From a virus, in IMG/VR virus record IMGVR_UViG_3300017757_000055, positions 1 to 33,464 of that record: a stretch of DNA of 33,464 bases, one strand, 5' to 3'. The translations under genes were made by a program, and so were the position numbers. Under the pieces are notes generated by a model. That model did no database searches. It was not told the origin of the DNA and saw nothing but the letters and a program-made list of their open reading frames with translations. Positions 23,374 through 32,616 of the stretch are shown here, piece after piece (positions within the stretch are counted from its first letter, which is position 1; each line of letters begins with the position of its first letter).

Positions 23374-26300
23374 ATGACAAGAAGTATAGAAAATAGTAAG
23401 TATTCGGCATGGTTAGTAGGATATTATGATGATTGGATAGGTACACAATGTATCGCTGATGATTCTAATGTTCACGATACAAAGCACAATCACGCTAATA
23501 CACACGCTGGTAATCCGTGTAATGGTGAGGCACCTTTAAATCCCCTGTATAGATTTAGCACAATAGAAAGACAAGAAGCACTATCATTTGCTTCTGGTAG
23601 TGGTGCTTTAAGTGAAGCATTACCGGTAAGGTCATGGATGGGTGATTTCTCGCTAAACAACCAATTCTCTATTTTACACAACCAAGGAATACATGATTAC
23701 ATTACAAAAGACACAAACCGATTATTAGGTGGTTGTTTTTATGAAGGAAAGGCTATACCACGAGCACCACAAACATTTTTTCACCAAAATAGAATAAACT
23801 TGGGTAGGTTGACCTCAAGCACCTATAACGATGGCGACTTAGAAAATGCTACCACAATAACAAATGGTGTTGGTTTTATGTGGATAAACAACGCACGAAG
23901 TACCAATGGTAAGTATTGGATTCCTGCAGACAATGATGGTTCTTATATAAGAAAGAGTACCAAAGATGTATCAGCCACCGAAACCGGTTACCTTAGTAAT
24001 ACAATAAAACATAGTGAGGCGGGCAGTCATCTTAGTTATACAATATTAACTGCGGGGCGTAATGAAAGAAATGCCTATCTTACAGGAATGTTTCAATGGC
24101 AAGCCATGCACCAAGATGCGGGGGCGGTTGACAAAAGAGATGCGGTGGGTCAAGAAATAACATCGTTAGGTGGCAAGCCATTTATGGTGTTTGATATTAA
24201 AAACTACGCACGAAATAGGGCTGATTTTGCAGGAGCTGAAATACCAATTATAGCATACGACGGAACACTAAATGCAACCGGAGATGAAGATGTTTTTCAT
24301 ATTAGAATGTGCGAACAATCCCTATTTGGTGGCAGATTTGGTGGTGGTGCAACAATAACTGGGGCTACACTAAATCAAACCTATGCCCCAAAACTATTAT
24401 TAAATATAGGTTATTTGCATTCAGATGCTACATATTCATCAGCCGGTATAACCGCTACAAATCCCGCTATTACCGTTATGATAGATAGATATGCTATGGA
24501 TATAACTGATGCTTTTGCTAATTATAGCCACTTAGCAACAGGATTATCTAATAATGCTGGTGTAGTTCCCAAAAATTTAGAATACCATTTTTGTCTCAAT
24601 AAAATAGGAACACTGAGCGGTACTACCAAAGAAGATAAAATGAACAATCTTTGGTATGATATTGATGTAAAGTGCAATTTTACTACACAAAAATACCAAG
24701 TTTATGTGAACGGTGTTGCTTATGGTGCTTTAACTGCTTTTCAATCAAAACCAGGTGGTGGAGCATGGTCAGCAACCGATTTTTACGGTTGGAGTTTAGT
24801 GCAAGCCAGGGTTTCTCATACAGGGCTAAGTAGCGAAAGTTTTGTTGGTACTGAAGGTTGTTATTGGAATCACATAGTTATGATTGATAGAGTTGCCTTT
24901 GGAAAATATGTTACTCACCCACTAACAGGTGAAACACCACTATTAAATAAAGTATCAACAATTATGACAAGCAATTCCCTATCATCAATGCGTGTTGATA
25001 TTTACGACGATTCTGATGTATTGAATCTTTATCCCCTAATTAGTGGTGTGGCAAATTCTGATTATCACTTTTTGTTATTTAGAAACGGACAAGATAGACC
25101 TATACTAAACGGTATATTGAATAACATTAGTATTAAACAACAGATGAAACAACAAACAAAGGTAATAGAGCTGGCTATTAGCGACCCCGCTAAATTATTG
25201 GATAAAACACTACCTGTTTTCGATTTAGGGCAAACAACACTAACCAGTGATTTAGATGTAGCAGCGGGGCTACGGGGGGGCGCAGAATCGTTGCAGGATG
25301 CACTTTATTTTGGAACGGCAAAACTATTAGTTCGTGATGATAACATAGGTGGTGATTCTAACTCTAATGCTTCACTAAGTTTTATGCCTACACAAGACCA
25401 AAGAACATGTTTAGATTCGGCACACCCTATCCAGTTGTATAATAATGAGGAGACAATCGGGCCAAATTACCCCGAATACCAGTGGCTCGGTAAAAAAGCA
25501 AAGGTGATTCACCCACTTAAGCATAACCCAGGTTCCGGTATGGTTATTTCATCATCAGTTACTGCCGTTGCTATTGATGCTAACGATGGAACAGTAGTAT
25601 GGGATTTGTCTGGTTCGCAAGCACCGGAAGGTTTGCAGACCGGCGATACAATAAACATTTTTGGAAGTGTGGTTAGCGATTGTACTAACCAAGCAGTCAC
25701 ACAACATAGCGGTCAACAAGCAGCCGATGTGGCAGCAAATAACTTTTGTATTACTAAAGCACCACCAGGATTTAATGCTACATCAGATGCTTACATTCGC
25801 TGGCAACATGGCACTGCAGAAAAAGTTTGTATTAGATTAACTTCGGGTTCATACTCCCAAACACCATCATACACACAAGCCACTCATGTAGTAGTAAAAA
25901 GAACAGATACGGCACTTAGCCAACATGACAATACGCCATATAAAATACTAAATTCTGGTTATGGTAGTGGTGCTGATGCCTATAACTTTTACATTTGGAT
26001 TGATGCGGATTGGACAAGTTTTACAGGCAAAGCAACCACTTTTGTAGGAAATGCAACACCGATAGGTTGTACTTCGACAAGCAACCAGTCTAGAGTATAT
26101 TGGAGTAATGGGTATGTTGATTTGCATACTGCTGACGCATCTAAAAGCACAGTAACCACTTTTAATAATGTAGCACCTTGGAGTACACCAAGTGTTAAAA
26201 ATCGTGCAGCACAAGCCGTTTGGTTGCGTGATTTGCCTAAATCACTTTGGTTTCAAAAGATGTTCGGAAGAATTGCGGAAACACCAGACGCAACGGGAAC

Positions 26301-29300
26301 ACTACAAACACCTTACCCAGTCAACACATACACAGGCTCCGGCTTTCATACAACTGGGGTATTAACAACCATAGATTATAACGATGTTTCAGCTGATATT
26401 CGCACCGGAGGCGGTGTAGCAGAATTAGTACACCCTAATGGTGAAGTCGATTCATTTTGTTTTGGTAATGTTTCAAATGCTTCAGGTAAAGCCCAATTAA
26501 ACAATTGTAAATTTATAACTCATAATTACCAAACTAATTTTACTATGGGTGGCACTGCCCCAACAATCAACATTAGAACAATTAGTGATGATTACAAACA
26601 CATTTGGGTGCTTTGGGCTGACATGAGAAACGATGGTACTGCTGATGCTGACGGTGGAGAAAGAGATACAAAGTTTGGCTTACTTTACCCTACACCAGAT
26701 AATTATAGCGTATCACTACAATATACTGACCAAGTGGATATAGAGGGTAATGCTGTGGATTTTGTTGATTTAAAGGTGGGTTACGATTGTGATATTTGGG
26801 AATTAAGCTCGAAACAAGAACCATATAGCGAAGATGCCTGGAGCACTTTGGGTTCTAATAGCCACTTTGAACCGTCATTCCACAATTGGGATAGGAAGGC
26901 TGGTGCATTTTTGGTGTTTGATTTTTCTAAGTTTTTTAATCTAAACACCGAAGCAAACGGTGGTAAATGTAACCAAATAGCCGGAAGAAGAAAAACCTTG
27001 GGCGACTTAGTTATTGATACCGAAGGACACCCCGCTTTAATAGATGATTATTGGCAAGAAGTTATAGCATCACCAAAGAACTTAGGATTAGCACGAACAG
27101 ATATTACTAATCATCCCAATTGGTATAGATTCTTTAGTGCAGGCTCAAATTTAGCACCAAATGTAGGAACTTCAAATACTAATGCTGGTTCAACGACATT
27201 AAAATTAGATGACACAAGCGAGTTTCCATCCGAAGGTATAGGGATGATAGAATTAGAAAGAGACTCCACACAAGGGGGTACAAAGGAAAGAAACCTATTA
27301 TTCTTTTTATGGTTTGGTAATAATACCAGTACTAATACCTTATCCGATGTAACAAGTTTTGATTTAGACGAAACAACATTAACTCAAGACCAAATCCAAA
27401 CACAAATGTTTCAAAGGCTTCTTGGATTTACTAATTCGGCTGCTGGTGTAACGGCTTCGGGTTTGAACCAAAAACTAATTTACAATGACACTATAAATAA
27501 TATCACCACTGGTTATGATAAAATCGTTGCATATTCTTCCCTTAGTGCGCCTTTCGCTTTACGATTTATGATGAAACTAAATGGTTATGTAGAGTCAAAA
27601 GACAATGGCAACTGGTATATCCATGACGCACTTAGAAGCATGATGACGCTTGCTAATACACACCACCCACTATCTCTATTTAGATTACCAGTAACATTTA
27701 GCAAAGTAAATATACCAATAACAAGAAGAATGACGACTACACAAACTACAGTATCTATTGCATCACGACATTACCGTGTTTCTTCGGGTAGTGTTTTGGA
27801 TTGGGATAACTTCGGAGGTGTTGTTGATATGCGAGGCAAATCCTTACTACAAGCGGTTGTTGAAATAACAGAAAAAACTCGGGTAGGCGAACAAGGCTCA
27901 TCGACTATTTTTACCTATACTACCGGTAAAGATGGTAAGTTAGATATAAGGCCAGCATACTCGTCTGGTTTTGTTTTTAATAGAAATAATCTTAGTTTAT
28001 CTAACATTTCTGGTTCTCCAACCGTATCTATTTCAAATGTTAGAGTGTTTTATAACAACGGTGCATCATTTGTTGATTTCCCTGCGGGAATATCAGGAAC
28101 CGAATCAAAGTGGAAGTTTGTTGATGTTCCTACGGTTAGGTCAGATAAAGAGGCATCACAAATAGCAAAAAGAACCTATGAACAATCAAAAGAATCTAAT
28201 ATAAAAATAGAAGCGGAGTTCGTTACACAGGCTACCGAAACAGACAAAATGCTTTATAATGCTCGCTTTGGGTACATAGCAGACCCTGCCTTTAGAACAA
28301 GCTCTCCCGTTTTAAAAGGAGCTCAAACTTGGACTTCATGGTATAACGGTGCTCATTATAGCGGAATACAAAACAGATTAGATGGAAACCTTACTTGGAA
28401 TGGTTATGGTACTGCTAATGTATATAACAAAAGGTCGTATGGAAAAGAAGTTACAAATTATTCGTCTGACCCACAAAATCATTTTGGTGGTGCTTGTATA
28501 TTCCCTACCGGTGATGTTGCTCCAGAGCAAAACTATGGTTGGATTGGCGATAAATCCGTTACAAATGCGGTAGAGATAGTGCATATACCAAAGGGAATGC
28601 CAAAGGTTAGTGATGCACACGGCCATGAACTTAGGGTTAGTATTCAATTGGCTGATTACTACGAAGTTTCCGATGGTTTAGACATAGAAGATATGGAGTT
28701 TTTCCTTACTTTAGCCGATGTTGACCCTACATTTACGGCTGGCGCAACAACGGTAGGAAGTGCCGTTTCTAATACTTTCCAACCAATAACAATTGCCGAG
28801 AATTATCCCGATGTTAAACACCTACAGTTTAAGCATAGTGGTTTTCATGAGATTGAAATACCGGCAGGATATTGGTCTGGTGCAACCGGTAATGAAAGAA
28901 TCGTAGTTTCTATTGATTGTGAATATCTAAGGGCATGTCTAAGACATAGAATGGGTAGTGCGATAGGTTCGCCAAAGTGGGGTAACGCCGTACAAATTCC
29001 TGGTGCTCCTAACATTGGAACTGTTGATAGTGGTTCATGTTTCCCTATGGGTGCAAGAACTCAACCAAATATCCCTGTGGGTCAAGATGCACCTTGGTAT
29101 CACGCCCCAAGAATAATTATCGTTGATGATTTAAATTTCTATCCATCAACAAAAGTTACTTTTGAAGACGCATCTCTGGGCATTACCTCAGCAACTCCAT
29201 TTTCGATAAATCAGGTAAAGTGGAATGCAAACGAAAGAACTCACGATTCAGTTAGATTAACATTAGAAAAGGATGAGTCAAAGGGATTAGGGGGTCTTGC

Positions 29301-30282
29301 GTCATATATATTGCCGGAAATAAACAAAGGAAGAACTCCAGGAACTATACCTACCAAACCTACACCACCACCTCGAACCGGTGGCGGAGGAGGCGGGGGC
29401 GGAGATAGCGGTTATAGACCAACCATACCACCGCAAGTTGGGCCAGTAGGAACACCTTATACTAACCCATACCAAACCCAGGAAGTAGGAAATACACCAA
29501 TAGGAAATAACCCCGAGGGCATTAGGAATCAGCCTGGTGCGGGCGTTGATGCTGGAACCACTACGATTAGCGGGCAATTGCTTTCACAAGCAAATGTTGG
29601 TATAAACAATACAACGGCTGATTTAATTAAAAGGGCTACCGGAAACATGGACTTTCACGGACAGTTCGGCAATAAAGATGGGGAATTTTCTATACTAGGC
29701 CAAAAGAAAAAGGGTGCTCCGGCACAAACCACTAGAGAACTAGATGGTATTGATTGTGTTTGGGATAAAAATAGGGGCGCAGTATTTTCGAGTGAGGGTG
29801 CGGTTTTCCCTGGTATTACCAGTGAAGACGGTAGCGCAGTAGGACAAGTACATACCCATTCTCTATCGGCCACAGTTCCTAGTGATGTTATAGGTAAAAA
29901 GATTGTATTAGAAGGCCGTATTAGTATGTCGGGGATGGCAGGTGGTACAGCAAACGGAGCATCGTTACTTGTAAAATTAGAGTGTAAAGAAACAGGAAGT
30001 TCAGTTAGTAAATTAGTACCGATATACGCATCAACAAATGAAGATGAAAATGCTTTTATCAATATGACTTTGTTAAGTTGTGAATTGGATGGTGCAAATG
30101 TCGAGGGAAACACGATTAAAGCGACCATAAAGCGTCAAGCAACAACCGGTTATGACACAGCTGGGTATAATTCAGTAGTTATGAACAACCTAAAAATGAA
30201 GTTTGTCCGTAGTGCGGTCTCGGGCAGGTCTGATTCATATAGATTCTTAGGGCTAAAGAATGGTGGGGTGAGAGGTAATTGA
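23374..30282 (+). CDS. Giant tail-tip/hub protein, 2302 aa
   Basis: The largest gene of the window, directly after the tape measure, as for baseplate hub and tail-tip genes. ATG 23374 is preceded by TAGGTGAGTAA. I see no catalytic motif. Residues about 578-612 (ISIKQQMKQQTKVIELAISD) and about 1582-1612 (SDKEASQIAKRTYEQSKESNI) recall segments of hub-type tail proteins, and the rest is mostly beta-rich. A Pro/Gly linker (about 1989-2060, containing eight Gly in a row) leads to a C-terminal beta domain (2140-2302), perhaps a receptor-binding tip. It may combine distal tail, hub and spike functions usually split among several genes. Recognition is positional more than homologous. Confidence 0.75.
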   Translation: MTRSIENSKYSAWLVGYYDDWIGTQCIADDSNVHDTKHNHANTHAGNPCNGEAPLNPLYRFSTIERQEALSFASGSGALSEALPVRSWMGDFSLNNQFSILHNQGIHDYITKDTNRLLGGCFYEGKAIPRAPQTFFHQNRINLGRLTSSTYNDGDLENATTITNGVGFMWINNARSTNGKYWIPADNDGSYIRKSTKDVSATETGYLSNTIKHSEAGSHLSYTILTAGRNERNAYLTGMFQWQAMHQDAGAVDKRDAVGQEITSLGGKPFMVFDIKNYARNRADFAGAEIPIIAYDGTLNATGDEDVFHIRMCEQSLFGGRFGGGATITGATLNQTYAPKLLLNIGYLHSDATYSSAGITATNPAITVMIDRYAMDITDAFANYSHLATGLSNNAGVVPKNLEYHFCLNKIGTLSGTTKEDKMNNLWYDIDVKCNFTTQKYQVYVNGVAYGALTAFQSKPGGGAWSATDFYGWSLVQARVSHTGLSSESFVGTEGCYWNHIVMIDRVAFGKYVTHPLTGETPLLNKVSTIMTSNSLSSMRVDIYDDSDVLNLYPLISGVANSDYHFLLFRNGQDRPILNGILNNISIKQQMKQQTKVIELAISDPAKLLDKTLPVFDLGQTTLTSDLDVAAGLRGGAESLQDALYFGTAKLLVRDDNIGGDSNSNASLSFMPTQDQRTCLDSAHPIQLYNNEETIGPNYPEYQWLGKKAKVIHPLKHNPGSGMVISSSVTAVAIDANDGTVVWDLSGSQAPEGLQTGDTINIFGSVVSDCTNQAVTQHSGQQAADVAANNFCITKAPPGFNATSDAYIRWQHGTAEKVCIRLTSGSYSQTPSYTQATHVVVKRTDTALSQHDNTPYKILNSGYGSGADAYNFYIWIDADWTSFTGKATTFVGNATPIGCTSTSNQSRVYWSNGYVDLHTADASKSTVTTFNNVAPWSTPSVKNRAAQAVWLRDLPKSLWFQKMFGRIAETPDATGTLQTPYPVNTYTGSGFHTTGVLTTIDYNDVSADIRTGGGVAELVHPNGEVDSFCFGNVSNASGKAQLNNCKFITHNYQTNFTMGGTAPTINIRTISDDYKHIWVLWADMRNDGTADADGGERDTKFGLLYPTPDNYSVSLQYTDQVDIEGNAVDFVDLKVGYDCDIWELSSKQEPYSEDAWSTLGSNSHFEPSFHNWDRKAGAFLVFDFSKFFNLNTEANGGKCNQIAGRRKTLGDLVIDTEGHPALIDDYWQEVIASPKNLGLARTDITNHPNWYRFFSAGSNLAPNVGTSNTNAGSTTLKLDDTSEFPSEGIGMIELERDSTQGGTKERNLLFFLWFGNNTSTNTLSDVTSFDLDETTLTQDQIQTQMFQRLLGFTNSAAGVTASGLNQKLIYNDTINNITTGYDKIVAYSSLSAPFALRFMMKLNGYVESKDNGNWYIHDALRSMMTLANTHHPLSLFRLPVTFSKVNIPITRRMTTTQTTVSIASRHYRVSSGSVLDWDNFGGVVDMRGKSLLQAVVEITEKTRVGEQGSSTIFTYTTGKDGKLDIRPAYSSGFVFNRNNLSLSNISGSPTVSISNVRVFYNNGASFVDFPAGISGTESKWKFVDVPTVRSDKEASQIAKRTYEQSKESNIKIEAEFVTQATETDKMLYNARFGYIADPAFRTSSPVLKGAQTWTSWYNGAHYSGIQNRLDGNLTWNGYGTANVYNKRSYGKEVTNYSSDPQNHFGGACIFPTGDVAPEQNYGWIGDKSVTNAVEIVHIPKGMPKVSDAHGHELRVSIQLADYYEVSDGLDIEDMEFFLTLADVDPTFTAGATTVGSAVSNTFQPITIAENYPDVKHLQFKHSGFHEIEIPAGYWSGATGNERIVVSIDCEYLRACLRHRMGSAIGSPKWGNAVQIPGAPNIGTVDSGSCFPMGARTQPNIPVGQDAPWYHAPRIIIVDDLNFYPSTKVTFEDASLGITSATPFSINQVKWNANERTHDSVRLTLEKDESKGLGGLASYILPEINKGRTPGTIPTKPTPPPRTGGGGGGGGDSGYRPTIPPQVGPVGTPYTNPYQTQEVGNTPIGNNPEGIRNQPGAGVDAGTTTISGQLLSQANVGINNTTADLIKRATGNMDFHGQFGNKDGEFSILGQKKKGAPAQTTRELDGIDCVWDKNRGAVFSSEGAVFPGITSEDGSAVGQVHTHSLSATVPSDVIGKKIVLEGRISMSGMAGGTANGASLLVKLECKETGSSVSKLVPIYASTNEDENAFINMTLLSCELDGANVEGNTIKATIKRQATTGYDTAGYNSVVMNNLKMKFVRSAVSGRSDSYRFLGLKNGGVRGN

Positions 30283-30464
30283 CGGAATGGTGTCTTAGTG
30301 TAGGTAGTGGGGATATAGCCCACGAAACCTGTTTACCACCACACGCATTTTTTATAGCGATTGCTGCCGAATGTTTTTTCTATATACTATGTGGTATGGG
30401 GTTATGGAAGGCCTTTAAACTACGACAACGAAAAAAACTTGAGATGGTAATGTCAAAGGAATAA
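30279..30464 (+). CDS. Small single-TM protein ending late operon, 61 aa
   Basis: TTG 30279 starts inside the previous stop (TTGA), after GGTGAGAGGTAA, which supports the non-ATG start. It has one strong membrane helix (about 24-43, FFIAIAAECFFYILCGMGLW) and a basic C-terminus (RQRKKLE). A late-operon end and one TM segment fit a lysis or envelope-active protein, but no family is recognised. The stop overlaps the convergent ERCC4 nuclease gene by 12 bases, so no free terminator space exists. Confidence 0.6.
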   Translation: MTEWCLSVGSGDIAHETCLPPHAFFIAIAAECFFYILCGMGLWKAFKLRQRKKLEMVMSKE

Positions 30465-31169
30465 GTCTCCTGCTTTCTTTAGTAACCGAGCTCTTTGGCG
30501 TGTTACTCCACGCGTTTTCATTAACTCTTTCTGTGTCATTTTTTTGTCAAGTATTTTCGAGATACTCCCATGCGTAGTCAACAACTGGCGGGCGATTTGA
30601 GGCGTGATACCTTGAATCCCACATAGCATTCTTATCCGAGGGTCTGTTTCACTTACAACTCCACTAACTAAAAACGGATTATTATTGCGTTTACCTTGTA
30701 TAGTCATTTGAGTATGATTAGTCTTTACCCACTCTACGAAGTCATTCATAGTTTCTACTTGCATAAATTTAATCTTGGGGTGGCGAATGTGAAGTGTTTC
30801 TTTAAACTTCTTAATAGTGGCATTCATTCTTGCTATTTGTATTGCCATTTCTTGCCTTGTGGGTTTGCGACCCTTAATAAAAGGCTTTAGAGTAGTACCA
30901 TAGACTACGAGAAAAGCAACATCAAAGTTATCGGCTAAATCGGTAAGTTGTGCATGAACCGTTCTTGAACGACCATGACCCATAATACTATGATATAAGT
31001 CATTGATTTCCTTTGCCTCCATACCCCAACCTAAATCTGGTATGGTGTAATCACCAACGGGTAGTCTATCCACCTTGGCTAAACCCTTTTCATCTAAACT
31101 ATTATCCCCGAGTGCCATTAATAATTTATTAATGACTTTGGGGTTTTCTCTATCATCAATATGAAGCAT
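30453..31169 (-). CDS. ERCC4 (XPF/Hef-type) nuclease with HhH tail
   Basis: A 238-aa structure-specific endonuclease. The ERCC4 domain (1-140) has IDDREN (4-9), VGDY (38-41) and E51-A-K53 followed by INDL (55-58), equal to the GDX(n)ERKX3D signature except that Arg is replaced by Ala. The tail (180-232) has two helix-hairpin-helix motifs (GIQGITPQIARQLL and TRGVTRQRARLL) for binding DNA junctions. Proteins of this class cut branched or flapped DNA at replication forks; archaeal Hef also has a helicase, absent here. Expected role is replication or recombination intermediate resolution. No clear ribosome site precedes ATG 31169, 26 bases after the upstream gene. Confidence 0.9.
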   Translation of the reverse strand: MLHIDDRENPKVINKLLMALGDNSLDEKGLAKVDRLPVGDYTIPDLGWGMEAKEINDLYHSIMGHGRSRTVHAQLTDLADNFDVAFLVVYGTTLKPFIKGRKPTRQEMAIQIARMNATIKKFKETLHIRHPKIKFMQVETMNDFVEWVKTNHTQMTIQGKRNNNPFLVSGVVSETDPRIRMLCGIQGITPQIARQLLTTHGSISKILDKKMTQKELMKTRGVTRQRARLLKKAGDLFL

Positions 31170-31195
31170 TGTAAACTCTACATCTAATATCCATT

Positions 31196-31372
31196 TTAAC
31201 AGTTTGCTTCTGGGTGTTTTAGCAGATGAAATTGTTCTTGAGTATTACACACCAACTCTATTTTATGACCATCACACCACAAGCACATGTAATGCTTGTC
31301 TTGGTCTGCCCATTGTTCTCCACAGTCTAAACATTCCCATATCTTTGAAAAATCTATTGTCTTATTATCCAT
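31196..31372 (-). CDS. Small zinc-ribbon protein, 58 aa
   Basis: The product MDNKTIDFSKIWECLDCGEQW... has CLDC and CLWC knuckles (C14/C17 and C30/C33) and a helical tail containing two more cysteines (C41 and the terminal C58), forming a likely zinc ribbon. ATG 31372 is preferred because GGAGGTAGTCCTA lies directly before it. A longer form from ATG 31429, overlapping the primase stop (ATGA), is possible and would add 19 residues. It lies between primase and nuclease, so a replication-associated role is plausible. Confidence 0.68.
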   Translation of the reverse strand: MDNKTIDFSKIWECLDCGEQWADQDKHYMCLWCDGHKIELVCNTQEQFHLLKHPEANC

Positions 31373-31425
31373 TAGGACTACCTCCTCGCTATTACTACAC
31401 CATATCAGGGTGTATAAATGCTTAC

Positions 31426-32448
31426 TCATATTGTTCCGTCATACCGCCAGCATTTACCTGCACACATATTCCGAGATTCAAATGCTCGACATGTGGGTGA
31501 TTGTTTGTACTTCATGTTTGTTCTGATACCATGTTTTGTCTTTGATGGATTGAAGTCTCTCCAATTCAATTCTTTGATATAGTCAAAGATAGCATCTCCA
31601 ATAGTTTGCCACTGTTCATCAGACACATTATCTGGGTGTGCAAACCAGCGCATTTCTTCGGACAAGTGTTGTACCAAAGCCATGCGTGAAAAGTGATTAG
31701 GATTCTCGCTACTGATGTGATTAGATATACAGGGCGGGAGTGGTATTTCTCCGGCATTAGTGGAGGCATCAACCGCCATAATGAGTTTTGCGTTCTGATG
31801 CGATTCTGCGCCATTTGTGGGCTTTGGGTTATCATGTACCCAACGCACGAAATCAAACGATTCTGCGACGGTTCTGACACCCAGAAACGGACAAAGGGTG
31901 AATGCGTTAGGGTCGGGCTTTTTGGGGATAGCGAAGGAATCAGGATTAGCCATAAAATCATCTGCATTGATACAAACAGACCAACGACCTCGCTTTACAT
32001 TGTATGTGTTAGGAACACGGACTAACTTCTCCGGTAGCCCTACGCCATCTAATGTAGGTAAGTCTTTTGCCATCATGCGCTGGTAGTGGTTCAAATGACT
32101 ACGCCACTCATGGCCTGTTACTGGTCTGTCAAAGAATTGGAAGACATGGAATCCACGACCCGTAGCAACAACACGGACTTCACCGGTCAATCGTTGCAAT
32201 AGTTTGACAACATCTTGCTTTACCAGTTCTATGCCGTTTTCTTCGCCGGAGTCAAAATCCCACCATGCTTTGTCAATGATAGCAGTCTTGTAGTCGAATT
32301 TCCAGTGTTTATCTTCACGCTTTGAACGGAAATGATAGAGGGAAACATAGACCGAGGATTTACCCAACAACCTACGAACATACGATTTGAACTCGTTGGT
32401 CGAACTACAATGCTTTCTCTTTAATCCTATCTCACGAGGAAATGACAT
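31426..32448 (-). CDS. Compact archaeo-eukaryotic primase with PriL-like Fe-S domain
   Basis: A 340-aa protein. The AEP catalytic part has WWDFD (62-66; D64 and D66), GRGFHVF with H101, an acidic motif LDG with D134, and KLVRVPNTYNVK (141-152), as in plasmid and virus PrimPols. The C-terminal part shows LPPCI (C240) and three further cysteines, C320, C329 and C333, the layout of the PriL 4Fe-4S domain. It should therefore start DNA synthesis by itself, fusing PriS- and PriL-like functions. ATG 32448 is chosen over TTG 32490 because it overlaps the upstream zinc-ribbon stop by 17 bases, in keeping with the tight packing of this operon. Confidence 0.85.
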   Translation of the reverse strand: MSFPREIGLKRKHCSSTNEFKSYVRRLLGKSSVYVSLYHFRSKREDKHWKFDYKTAIIDKAWWDFDSGEENGIELVKQDVVKLLQRLTGEVRVVATGRGFHVFQFFDRPVTGHEWRSHLNHYQRMMAKDLPTLDGVGLPEKLVRVPNTYNVKRGRWSVCINADDFMANPDSFAIPKKPDPNAFTLCPFLGVRTVAESFDFVRWVHDNPKPTNGAESHQNAKLIMAVDASTNAGEIPLPPCISNHISSENPNHFSRMALVQHLSEEMRWFAHPDNVSDEQWQTIGDAIFDYIKELNWRDFNPSKTKHGIRTNMKYKQSPTCRAFESRNMCAGKCWRYDGTI

Positions 32449-32590
32449 TATGCGATTCGCTACCACAGTCAACACACCTACACACTTCAATTTCCTTTGG
32501 GGGGTTTCCTTCTTGTCCTAACGCCAATACCATTTTGTCAAATTCTAAGTTTGTTGAATCACAATCTGCACATATTATCTGTTTGTTCAT
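32432..32590 (-). CDS. Small zinc-ribbon protein upstream of primase, 52 aa
   Basis: The product (MNKQIICADCDSTNLEFD...) has CADC (C7/C10) and CRCVDC (C37, C39, C42), a typical zinc ribbon with a hydrophobic middle. The stop overlaps the primase start, so the two are likely translated together. The upstream site is weak (CGGTTATTT). The paired Cys motifs and overlap support it. It might be a processivity, DNA-binding or transcription-type factor for the replication genes. Confidence 0.65.
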   Translation of the reverse strand: MNKQIICADCDSTNLEFDKMVLALGQEGNPPKEIEVCRCVDCGSESHNVISS

Positions 32591-32616
32591 AAATAACCGT
32601 CATGTGTGAAACTATA

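Noticed and set aside
32449-32490. Primase start at TTG 32490
   Set aside because: It would overlap the zinc-ribbon gene by 59 bases, and the added residues are outside the AEP fold; ATG 32448 fits coupling.
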